DNA of 5,904 nt, from NCBI GenBank assembly GCA_003157225.1, contig PMIZ01000056.1, positions 3,614 through 9,517 on the forward strand. Direction: 5' to 3'. The notes under the pieces were generated by a model. The model worked only from the letters and a program-made list of their open reading frames with translations, had not been told where the DNA came from and did no database searches. Shown here piece after piece: positions 1-4,714 of the stretch. Origin of the DNA: Actinomycetota bacterium. GTDB taxonomy: Bacteria; Actinomycetota; Thermoleophilia; RBG-16-64-13. The translations under genes and the position numbers were made by a program. Position 1 is the first letter of the stretch; each line of letters starts with the position of its first letter.

Positions 1-145
1 CAACCTGATGCCGGGCAAGATCAAGCACGCCGACGGCATCGCCGAGCACGAGCGAGAGTTCCACGAGGTCACACAGACGGACGAGTACAAACGGCGGATG
101 AAAATGTACCGCGACTTCATCAAGGGCTTGAAGCCGGCGCATTGA
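1..145 (+). CDS. C-terminal end of an unidentified protein, possibly crotonase-like
   Basis: This is an open frame from base 2 that runs in from the left edge and stops at TGA 143-145, leaving 47 C-terminal residues. The piece is very hydrophilic and rich in Lys, Glu, Asp and His. Its last part (FHEVTQTDEYKRRMKMYRDF, then IKGLKP) loosely follows the closing helix of enoyl-CoA hydratase/isomerase (crotonase) proteins, which often reads Phe...Thr-Glu-Asp...AlaPhe...Lys-Pro. That match rests on pattern memory and is weak; any other soluble enzyme is possible. Codon use is GC-rich and normal, and nothing suggests that the stop is premature. The stop codon overlaps a TTGACA hexamer that appears to be the -35 box for the next transcription unit, so this gene is probably the last of an upstream operon. 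Confidence is good that it is coding and low for its family. Confidence 0.6.
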   Translation, partial: NLMPGKIKHADGIAEHEREFHEVTQTDEYKRRMKMYRDFIKGLKPAH

Positions 146-170
146 CAACCTGACCGGGCCCTGATATTAG
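142..170 (+). promoter_or_regulatory. Sigma70-like promoter (-35 TTGACA, -10 TATTAG)
   Basis: A perfect TTGACA at 142-147 is followed by a 17-base spacer and TATTAG at 165-170, which matches TATAAT at four of six positions. The expected start of transcription is near 177. An AT-rich patch with the 8-base palindrome TTAATTAA (176-183), inside a CTTA/TAAG inverted repeat (175-187), lies at the predicted start and could be a regulator site. The -35 box overlaps the stop codon of the upstream gene. The elements are seen in the sequence; promoter activity is inferred. It now faces only gene remnants and the ferredoxin. Confidence 0.45.
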
Positions 171-220
171 TGAACTTAATTAATAAGACGAGCCGTTTGG
201 CGGGAGCAAGTAATACCGAA

Positions 221-395
221 ATGAGCGATTGGGGTACACGTCAGGAGATCTACAGCGGCGACGGGATCCGTCTGAAAGTTCCGGGATACCACTCGGTCCC
301 CCAGCAGGTGCCGTACGGGGCCGAGGTCGAGGGTGTGTACTTCGACGGGTACCCTCAGATCGTAAAGGAGCCGGGGTCTCAACCGACATACGCCT
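221..395 (+). pseudogene. N-terminal fragment of an unrecognised protein
   Basis: From ATG 221 the frame reads MSDWGTRQEIYSGDGIRLKV, then a Pro/Gly/Tyr-rich stretch with GYHSVPQQVPYG and VEGVYFDGYPQIV. I do not recognise the family. It has no signal peptide, no membrane segment and no GxxxGxG Rossmann motif, so it is not the missing front of the dehydrogenase piece that follows. The frame stays open to a stop at 659-661, but from about 395 it is only an out-of-frame shadow of that dehydrogenase piece, and its residues become Arg/Pro/His/Gln-rich and unnatural. The likely start is ATG 221, with a rather distant GGGAG at 202-206; a GTG at 170 in the same frame is an alternative. It lies just downstream of the promoter at 142-170, so it was probably once the first gene of an operon. 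That it codes for a real protein fragment is inferred from composition and position alone. Confidence 0.35.
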
Positions 396-398
396 TGA

Positions 399-758
399 AG
401 GTGCTCCATCATCAACTTCGCCTCGGCCAACGCGTATGTGTCGCTCCCCAGTGGCGTCCTGGCCCACTGCGCCACCAAGCGAGGAGTGCTGGCCATGACC
501 CGTCAGCTGGCCTCGGAGGGCGCGAAGCACCATATCCGTGCCAACACGATCTCTCCGGCGCTGATCGTGACATCCCACACCAAACAGCGGCTCGACCACG
601 AGCCTGGCTTCAAGGAGATGGTCCTGAGCTGCCTCATGCTCGATCGCTTGGGCACGCCTGACGACATCGCCTACTGCGCCACCTACCTAGCCTCGGACGA
701 GTCGAGCTGGGTCACCGGGACCGACATCAGGGTCGACGGAGGGGCTACCGCCTTCTAG
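399..758 (+). pseudogene. SDR-family oxidoreductase, C-terminal half only, catalytic Tyr lost
   Basis: The frame is open from 399, just after an in-frame TGA at 396-398, to TAG 756-758. It reads like the second half of a classical short-chain dehydrogenase/reductase, an NAD(P)H-dependent oxidoreductase of about 250 residues. The CSIINFASANAY segment carries the strand and the catalytic Ser region. It is followed by the active-site helix (AHCATKRGVLAMTRQLASE), then IRANTISPALIVT, a LDRLGTPDDIA segment, the S-S-W-V-T-G-T motif, and the usual ending D-I-R-V-D-G-G. The N-terminal Rossmann half with TGxxxGxG and NNAG is absent, and the upstream reading frame is unrelated, so about half the protein is missing. 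In the YxxxK active site the Tyr position is His (CAC at 465-467, one transition from TAC), and the Pro-Gly of the cofactor loop is Pro-Ala. No start codon with a good ribosome binding site precedes it. Family membership is secure, and loss of function is very likely. It could still be translated from GTG 438 as a 106-residue product, but this would lack the cofactor fold. Confidence 0.8.
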
Positions 759-798
759 CCGCGGCCGCGAACGGAAAGGGAGCGTCATCGACGACGAT

Positions 799-909
799 AT
801 GCTCATCTACCCGCTGTTCCCCATGGTCTGGGACGACATGGCCGACCACGTGGCGGATAACCACGAGGCGATCGGCCTGCCTTTCAACACAAAGAGGGAA
901 ATCTCTTGA
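799..909 (+). pseudogene. Small ORF, probably the remnant of a lost gene
   Basis: ATG 799 to TGA 907-909 gives 36 residues, including MLIYPLFPMVWDDMADHVAD, then NHEAIGLPFNTKREIS. The frame is open further upstream, with Asp-Asp-Asp just before the ATG. A purine-rich AAAGGGAG lies at 775-782, too far from ATG 799 for good spacing. I do not recognise the protein. The stop is part of a TTGA overlap with the next start (TTG 906), a typical operon junction, so the C-terminal end is probably a genuine gene end. The short length suggests that most of the gene was deleted. A genuine tiny protein cannot be excluded, but nothing supports a function. Confidence 0.35.
893..899 (+). promoter_or_regulatory. 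Ribosome binding site supporting the TTG start at 906
   Basis: AGAGGGA sits 6 bases before TTG 906, while the upstream frame ends at the overlapping TGA 907-909. This supports a real start at 906 despite the rare start codon. AAGAG (892-896) and CTCTT (903-907) can pair around it, a weak five-pair hairpin that could mask both the site and the start. Confidence 0.4.
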
Positions 910-948
910 GCGACTACGGTGTCGCGTTAGTCACGGCGTCGGCGACCC
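906..948 (+). pseudogene. SDR-like N-terminal fragment started by TTG
   Basis: From TTG 906 the frame reads MSDYGVALVTASATRLSRV. The start, 'xxxGVALVT', is the first beta strand of an SDR Rossmann fold. The cofactor loop TGxxxGxG follows in register, but all three glycines are replaced: A-S-A-T-R-L-S aligns with G-x-x-x-G-x-G as Ala, Arg and Ser, each reachable from Gly by one base change. After about 948 the frame turns into Arg-rich shadow sequence and continues open into the ferredoxin frame to 1238, so no SDR body follows. The ribosome binding site and the TTGA overlap argue that this was once a real gene start. It is a different gene from the SDR half at 399-758, which lies upstream and is oriented the same way. 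The loop alignment spans few residues and could be chance. Confidence 0.35.
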
Positions 949-961
949 GGCTCAGCCGGGT
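945..961 (+). repeat. Short perfect inverted repeat at a gene-fragment junction
   Basis: ACCCGGC (945-951), loop TCA, and GCCGGGT (955-961) form a perfect 7-bp stem. No T tract follows, so it is not a standard intrinsic terminator. It coincides with the point where SDR-like sequence ends in one frame and flavoprotein-like sequence begins in another. A hairpin-prone site at a deletion point is plausible but not shown. Confidence 0.5.
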
Positions 962-1053
962 GCGGAGGGGAAACGGCCGCCTTGGCTACTGGCCGCATTG
1001 CAGCTCAGTCCGCGGCCGAATACGTCGGCGCGGTCCAGGGAGCCAGAGGATGA
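949..1053 (+). pseudogene. C-terminal tail of an FAD-binding oxidoreductase (truncated)
   Basis: In the frame ending at TGA 1051-1053 the last 34 codons read P-G-S-A-G-C, then GGETAALATGRIAAQSAAEY, then VGAVQGARG. A closing pattern of Gly-Gly, a short helix, 'GRIAA' and 'AAEYV' is typical of the C-terminal FAD-contacting helix of flavoproteins such as fumarate reductase/succinate dehydrogenase-type and FixC/ETF-quinone oxidoreductase-type enzymes. The rest of that protein (400 or more residues) is absent: upstream of about 949 the frame turns Arg-rich and meets TGA 907-909. The stop overlaps the ferredoxin start as ATGA, so the flavoprotein and ferredoxin were neighbours in one translationally coupled operon, an arrangement also seen for fixC-fixX. 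The family call rests on the tail pattern alone; the frame's relation to the ferredoxin start is seen directly. Confidence 0.5.
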
Positions 1054-1238
1054 GAGTGACTATCGAAGACGACTGCATCCGCTGCGCGCTGTGCGAGGAT
1101 CTCATTCCCGATGTCTTCCAGTTTGATTCGAGAGCCGACGCAATCGTGGTCAAGCGTGACCCAATTCCTTCCGGTAGGGAGGAGGCAGTCGCGCAAATGG
1201 CCGCAGACTGCCCTATGCAGGCGATTGAGGTCTTGTAG
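1050..1238 (+). CDS. Single-cluster [4Fe-4S] ferredoxin, 62 aa
   Basis: This is a small soluble electron carrier that passes single electrons between redox enzymes in the cytoplasm. The start ATG 1050 has CAGGGAG (1036-1042) upstream and begins MRVTIEDDCIRCALCEDLIP. A longer reading from TTG 906 exists, but it only adds Arg-rich non-ferredoxin sequence. Cys9, Cys12 and Cys15 (CxxCxxC) and Cys54 (DCPMQAI) supply the four ligands of one cluster. The protein has the same length and layout as Thermotoga-type ferredoxins (DVFQ after the first motif, CP then an Ala-Ile pair near the end). The two extra Cys that form a disulfide in the Thermotoga maritima protein are absent: position 19 is Ile in the expected place. 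The middle Cys12 favours a 4Fe rather than a 3Fe cluster. It overlaps the stop of the flavoprotein remnant (ATGA), its probable former partner. It is the only complete gene in the left part. P450-type or FixX-type use is possible, but no such gene is present here. Confidence 0.88.
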   Translation: MRVTIEDDCIRCALCEDLIPDVFQFDSRADAIVVKRDPIPSGREEAVAQMAADCPMQAIEVL

Positions 1239-1402
1239 CGGGCGGGGTGGCACTCCGGAGAACCTGCATGGGGGGTTGCGTCGCTGCTTCTTGCGCGGAA
1301 CCACGTCTACTCGGTAGTCAGCGATGCAGAGACCATCGACCCCGGAGGGAGGAAGAAGAACTTACATAGAGCAAGCAGCGGAACTACGTCTGGAGCGTTT
1401 CA

Positions 1403-1414
1403 GGGAGCAATCCC
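1403..1414 (+). repeat. Small GCAA-tetraloop hairpin before livK
   Basis: GGGA-GCAA-TCCC makes a 4-bp stem with a GNRA-type loop, ending 3 bases before the livK ribosome binding site. It is too short to trust as a regulator; it might help keep the site accessible. Confidence 0.2.
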
Positions 1415-1417
1415 ATC

Positions 1418-1423
1418 AGGAGG
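1418..1423 (+). promoter_or_regulatory. Perfect ribosome binding site of livK
   Basis: AGGAGG lies 6 bases before ATG 1430, full complementarity at good spacing. It fixes the livK start and predicts high translation, as expected for a binding protein needed in excess. The spacer 1239-1429 before it shows no gene and no convincing -35/-10 pair. Confidence 0.85.
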
Positions 1424-1429
1424 ACAGAA

Positions 1430-2737
1430 ATGTACAGCAGGAAAACCAGATCTCTGTTCGGCATTTTCTCGCTCGCGCTTGTGATCGTTCTCGTGTTGCT
1501 TGTCGCCGGCTGCGGGAACAGCACTTCGACTACTACGACAGCCGGGCCAGCAACCACAGCTGGGCCAGGGACCACGGCAACTCCCACCACCGCCGCGCCG
1601 TCTAGTGACACGACCGCCAGCGCGCCAATCACGATCAAAGTGGGCTCCCTGGCCGCTCTGACCGGCTTCTTCTCGGCGGCCGACACCCAGAACGACCGTG
1701 AGCTTCGCATGATGGCGGACATCATCAACGAGCAAGGTGGCCTGGTAATCAACGGTCAGAAGTACGTCTTTGAGATAGCCACAGAGGACACCAAGAGCGA
1801 CGTCGCCGGCGTTAAGTCGGCCGCCGAGCTTCTCGTTGATAACGACAAGGTCAAGTACGCTGTCGAAACGATCGGCTTCTTTGCAGTTTCCGCGAACGAT
1901 GTCTTTGAGCAGGCTCAGGTCCTTCACGTGAACGACTACCCGACCTTGCTCCCCGACGAGATCAACGCGAACACTCCCTACAAATTTGCCGGCACCAACG
2001 GCTACCCGGGTAACATAGTCGCTGCGCTGGCTGCCCTTAAGCAGAACTATCCTAACGTCAAGACCTTCGTGTACGCTCAGCCGGATGACGGCACGCAGAA
2101 GTACGCGCAGACCATTCTGACAGACGCAGCTTCCCGCGTTGGTTTGACGCAGGTCGGGGACATCGTCACCTTCGCGAATGACGCGGTCGACATGAACGCG
2201 ACCGCCACCAAAATCGGCCTTGCCAAAGCCGATGCCGTCATCATGACTGGTATGCCGGCCGCGGCCGGCGGGACTTTCAAGGCCCTGCGCACCTCCGGCG
2301 TCACTAGTCCCTGCGTCTATGTCGGTGCGACCAGCGCCGCCGACATGACGACCGTGACCGGCAAGGACGCCGCGAACGACATCATCACGCTCGGCGTGTT
2401 CCCGGATGATCCAAACAACCCGCCGGTACTGACCGAGATCTACAAGCGGATCATCGCGAAGTACGGCTCGGTGTCGTTCACCGGCGAGTTTGCGAACTGC
2501 CTGTACGTGATCGACAAGGCGATGGAAAAGGCACAGAGCGTTGAGCCGGCCGCTGTCAAGGCGGCCCTGGAGACCATGGGCACCATAGACACCATCTACG
2601 GCACCGGAACTCTCTGCGGCACGAAGACATACGGCACGAGCGCTCCTCACGGAGTTGCCCACCCCTGCCCGGTGACGCTCATCAAGAACGGAGTTGGTTC
2701 TTCGGGTGGCTGGGTGAAGGATACAGTCTACCCATGA
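1430..2737 (+). CDS. livK: Branched-chain amino acid type ABC transporter, substrate-binding lipoprotein
   Basis: This is the extracytoplasmic ligand receptor (Leu/Ile/Val-binding type, periplasmic-binding-protein type I fold) that delivers a small ligand to LivH/LivM. It has 435 residues. Residues 1-27 are a signal peptide: Arg/Lys-rich start, hydrophobic core 12-25, and lipobox V-A-G-C with Cys28 as the lipid-modified first residue. A low-complexity Thr/Ala/Pro/Gly/Ser linker spans 30-65. The binding domain starts at about 67 (ITIKVGSLAALTGFFS) and runs to the end, with the family-typical A-A-E-L-L-V segment, G-Y-P-G-N, and a C-terminal T-L-C-G-T-K-T-Y ... H-P-C-P-V loop whose two Cys, 17 residues apart, could form a disulfide. 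Length exceeds E. coli LivK mainly because of the linker. It lies first in the operon, with livH 104 bases downstream behind a strong hairpin. Branched-chain amino acids, amides, urea, or aromatic or other carboxylates are all known ligands of this family; the sequence does not show which applies. The lipobox and linker suggest a membrane-anchored protein of a Gram-positive-type cell. Confidence 0.93.
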   Translation: MYSRKTRSLFGIFSLALVIVLVLLVAGCGNSTSTTTTAGPATTAGPGTTATPTTAAPSSDTTASAPITIKVGSLAALTGFFSAADTQNDRELRMMADIINEQGGLVINGQKYVFEIATEDTKSDVAGVKSAAELLVDNDKVKYAVETIGFFAVSANDVFEQAQVLHVNDYPTLLPDEINANTPYKFAGTNGYPGNIVAALAALKQNYPNVKTFVYAQPDDGTQKYAQTILTDAASRVGLTQVGDIVTFANDAVDMNATATKIGLAKADAVIMTGMPAAAGGTFKALRTSGVTSPCVYVGATSAADMTTVTGKDAANDIITLGVFPDDPNNPPVLTEIYKRIIAKYGSVSFTGEFANCLYVIDKAMEKAQSVEPAAVKAALETMGTIDTIYGTGTLCGTKTYGTSAPHGVAHPCPVTLIKNGVGSSGGWVKDTVYP

Positions 2738-2764
2738 TCTTTCAGGTGATCTGAGACAGAAATT

Positions 2765-2803
2765 GGCCGGGGTCAGACAACTCAAGGTCGTTTGACCCCG
2801 GCC
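2765..2803 (+). terminator. Strong intercistronic hairpin between livK and livH
   Basis: GGCCGGGGTCA (2765-2775) and TGACCCCGGCC (2793-2803) are perfectly complementary (11 bp, mostly G/C). G-U, A-U and C-G pairs (2776-2778 with 2790-2792) can extend the stem to 14 bp around an 11-base loop. No T run follows (CTCACGG), so it is probably not a complete intrinsic terminator. Such a hairpin just after a binding-protein gene commonly protects the upstream mRNA from 3' exonucleases or lets only part of transcription through, giving more binding protein than permease. The structure is seen; the role is inferred. livH is left 38 bases further on. Confidence 0.75.
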
Positions 2804-2841
2804 CTCACGGCCGCGCAGAACTCGGGAGAGACAAAGATACG

Positions 2842-3705
2842 ATGAGCACAGGGTTACTCGTAGGGGTCTTTACAGGTGTGCTGGTCTTGTCGGCTATGTA
2901 CATGCTGGCTGCGCTCGGCTTCGCCTTTATTTTCAACATGCTCGGCATCATTAATTTCGCTCATGGTTCTATCTATATGCTCGGCGCTTATATTTGTTAC
3001 ACACTAGTCGAGGCACTTTGTATAAACAGCTGGCTAGCACTTTTTTTGACAGTGATTATTTCCTTTGGAATCGGCCTTATTCTAGAACGGATCTGCTTCC
3101 GTCCATTTGTGAAGGACTTTACCAGAGTTGTCATGGTGTGTGTCGCGATAATCGTCATTTCACAGACTACGGTCAATATTTTGGCTGGAACCAAGACCCA
3201 GGCTATCCGTCCTTTCGTTCTTGGGACTGTTTCGTTTCTGAGCCAGACGATCAGTCTAGAGAGAGTGGTCACGCTTGCAATCGGCCTTTGTCTGTTAGCA
3301 CTCATCGTGTTCTTCGTCAGGCGAACGACGATCGGGATGCAGATGGAGGCTATTGCGCAGAACCGAACGGGGGCCGAGCTACAGGGCATTTACGTCCATA
3401 GGGTATCTGCGTATGCCAGCGTGATCGGGTGCGCACTCGCCGTCATAGCCGGCTCCCTCATGGGAGCATATTTGACGTTGACCCCGTCCATGGGGGGTAC
3501 GATGCTCGGCAAGGTGCTGATGGTGGTCATGCTTGCCGGAGCGGGCAGTACGGGCGGAATCTTCATCACCGGCCTCGTTGTCGGTGGCCTGGACGCGATT
3601 CTTCCGATAGTGCTCTCAGGAGCGACGAGCGATGCCGTCGCGGTCGGGGCCATAATCGTCCTACTACTCATCCGCCCGCAGGGCTTCTTCGGTCATGAAG
3701 CGTAG
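2842..3705 (+). CDS. livH: Branched-chain amino acid type ABC transporter, permease LivH
   Basis: This is one of the two inner-membrane channel subunits that take ligand from the binding protein (BPD_transp_2 family). It has 287 residues, the usual LivH size. ATG 2842 follows GGGAGAG at 2824-2830. Hydrophobic segments are spread through the protein, at roughly 5-31, 43-60, 64-81, 97-115, 142-159, 190-212, 222-250 and 263-282. Family signatures are I-N-F-A-H-G at 37-42, L-E-R-I-C-F-R-P-F at 81-89, and the cytoplasmic coupling loop GMQMEAIAQNRTGAELQGI at 165-183, which contacts the ATPases. A glycine-rich A-G-A-G-S-T-G-G-I segment and an R-P-Q-G-F-F-G ending also fit. Its stop lies inside livM: the genes overlap by 11 bases. 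The first part of the gene is clearly AT-rich: 2941-3180 holds about 42% G+C by hand count, against 65% at 3541-3600, with more TTT, ATT and TAT codons, although the protein sequence looks intact. Confidence 0.95.
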   Translation: MSTGLLVGVFTGVLVLSAMYMLAALGFAFIFNMLGIINFAHGSIYMLGAYICYTLVEALCINSWLALFLTVIISFGIGLILERICFRPFVKDFTRVVMVCVAIIVISQTTVNILAGTKTQAIRPFVLGTVSFLSQTISLERVVTLAIGLCLLALIVFFVRRTTIGMQMEAIAQNRTGAELQGIYVHRVSAYASVIGCALAVIAGSLMGAYLTLTPSMGGTMLGKVLMVVMLAGAGSTGGIFITGLVVGGLDAILPIVLSGATSDAVAVGAIIVLLLIRPQGFFGHEA

Positions 3706-4714
3706 ACTCGGGCAGCATCCCGACGCAGCCCTCGGTGCTGTGCTGGTGGCTATCGGGCTGGCGCTGCCGCTCATCGTCACCTCTCGTCATTGGCACACCA
3801 CACTCATCAACATCCTGCTGTTTCTGATCGTCAGCGTCAGCCTGAGGTTCATCTATCTATCTGGGCAGCTGTCTTTTGCCCATGGGGCGTTCATGGGTAT
3901 CGGCGCCTATCTGGCGGGGATGGGTTCGAAGTGGCTGCATCTGCCGGCAGCAGCCACGTTTGTCCTCGGCGCGGTGGGGGCGATGGTGCTGGGCATAATC
4001 ACCGGCTATCCCTTCTCGAGGCTTCGCGCTCTCTACTACGGCATGGCCACTGTCTTCTTGGGTTTGGGTATCGTTCTGTTCATCTCCACCGGCGGAGTGT
4101 GGACAGGTGGAGCTACCGGGCTGAGTGGCATTGCAGGTGTTTTCCACGGTGCCACCCGTTACTACTACTTCTTTCTCGGGCTCACGACGGTGTCCCTCCT
4201 GATCATGCACCGGCTCGAATTCTCGCGTATCGGCACTAACTTCAAGGCGATTGCGCAGTCCCACCTCGTGGCTGGCAGCATCGGCATTAACGAGAGACAG
4301 TGCAGGATCGTCGCGGTCGCCATCGGTTGTTTCTTCGCTGGTCTCGCAGGCGCCGGCTACGCGCACTACAACCAGATCCTTTCGCCCAAGAGCTTCGATC
4401 TTACCGCCACGCTTTGGATCCTCATGTACGTGCTCATCGGTGGCATAGGCAGTTTCTGGGGACCGATTGTGGGGACGATAATCTTGCTGCTGATCCCTGA
4501 ATTCTTCCGCAAACTCGGCATTTATTCGCCATACGTCTCAGGGGCCGTTCTTTTGCTGGTCGTCTATCTGTTGCCGCAGGGATTGGTCGGCATCCCCTCA
4601 TTGATCAGAAGACTCCTTGCGGCGCGAGAGTCCGAAGCGCTGGTCATCGCCGGGGTGCCTGAAGCGCCTCTCGCTGCTGAGACCGTCACCGACGGGAAGG
4701 AGAGCGACCAGTGA
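3695..4714 (+). CDS. livM: Branched-chain amino acid type ABC transporter, permease LivM
   Basis: This is the second membrane channel subunit, pairing with LivH. It has 339 residues. ATG 3695 lies inside the end of livH, so translation is probably coupled. A basic N-terminus (K-R-R) is followed by a first hydrophobic segment at about 12-29 and several more through to about 305. LivM signatures are clear: GQLSFAHGAFMGIGAYLA at 57-74, T-G-G-A-T-G-L-S-G-I at 137-146, the cytoplasmic coupling loop G-T-N-F-K-A-I-A-Q-S-H-L-V-A-G-S-I-G-I-N at 180-199, and the G-G-I-G-S-F-W-G-P-I-V-G-T stretch ahead of the last two membrane segments. The coupling loop reads Ala-Gln-Ser where many relatives have Arg-Glu-Asn, a tolerable variation. 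After L-P-Q-G-L-V-G-I there is a cytoplasmic tail of about 30 residues rich in Ala, Glu and Asp. Codon use is normal for the window, unlike the start of livH. The stop TGA 4712-4714 overlaps the livG start. Confidence 0.95.
   Translation: MKRRLGQHPDAALGAVLVAIGLALPLIVTSRHWHTTLINILLFLIVSVSLRFIYLSGQLSFAHGAFMGIGAYLAGMGSKWLHLPAAATFVLGAVGAMVLGIITGYPFSRLRALYYGMATVFLGLGIVLFISTGGVWTGGATGLSGIAGVFHGATRYYYFFLGLTTVSLLIMHRLEFSRIGTNFKAIAQSHLVAGSIGINERQCRIVAVAIGCFFAGLAGAGYAHYNQILSPKSFDLTATLWILMYVLIGGIGSFWGPIVGTIILLLIPEFFRKLGIYSPYVSGAVLLLVVYLLPQGLVGIPSLIRRLLAARESEALVIAGVPEAPLAAETVTDGKESDQ

Noticed and set aside
906..1049. Ferredoxin extended upstream to TTG 906 (110 residues)
   Set aside because: The extra 48 residues are Arg/Gly-rich and unlike ferredoxin. 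ATG 1050 has its own ribosome binding site and gives the normal family length.
1307..1317. CTAC-TCG-GTAG inverted repeat
   Set aside because: It has only four base pairs and is expected by chance at this length.
1239..1429. Possible promoter or small gene before livK
   Set aside because: TTGCGT (1276) and TTGCGC (1291) have no acceptable -10 at 16-18 bases. The frame from ATG 1324 runs into livK out of frame and has no protein character.
2254..2269. Perfect 16-base palindrome of G and C only
   Set aside because: It encodes Pro-Ala-Ala-Ala inside livK in a GC-rich codon pattern; it is best explained by codon composition and not by a binding site.
1400..2785. Long open frame on the minus strand opposite livK
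   Set aside because: It mirrors livK codons, is rich in Arg, Gly, Val and Asp with no recognisable domain, and lacks an operon context. The + strand gene has a lipobox, a ribosome binding site and a known fold.
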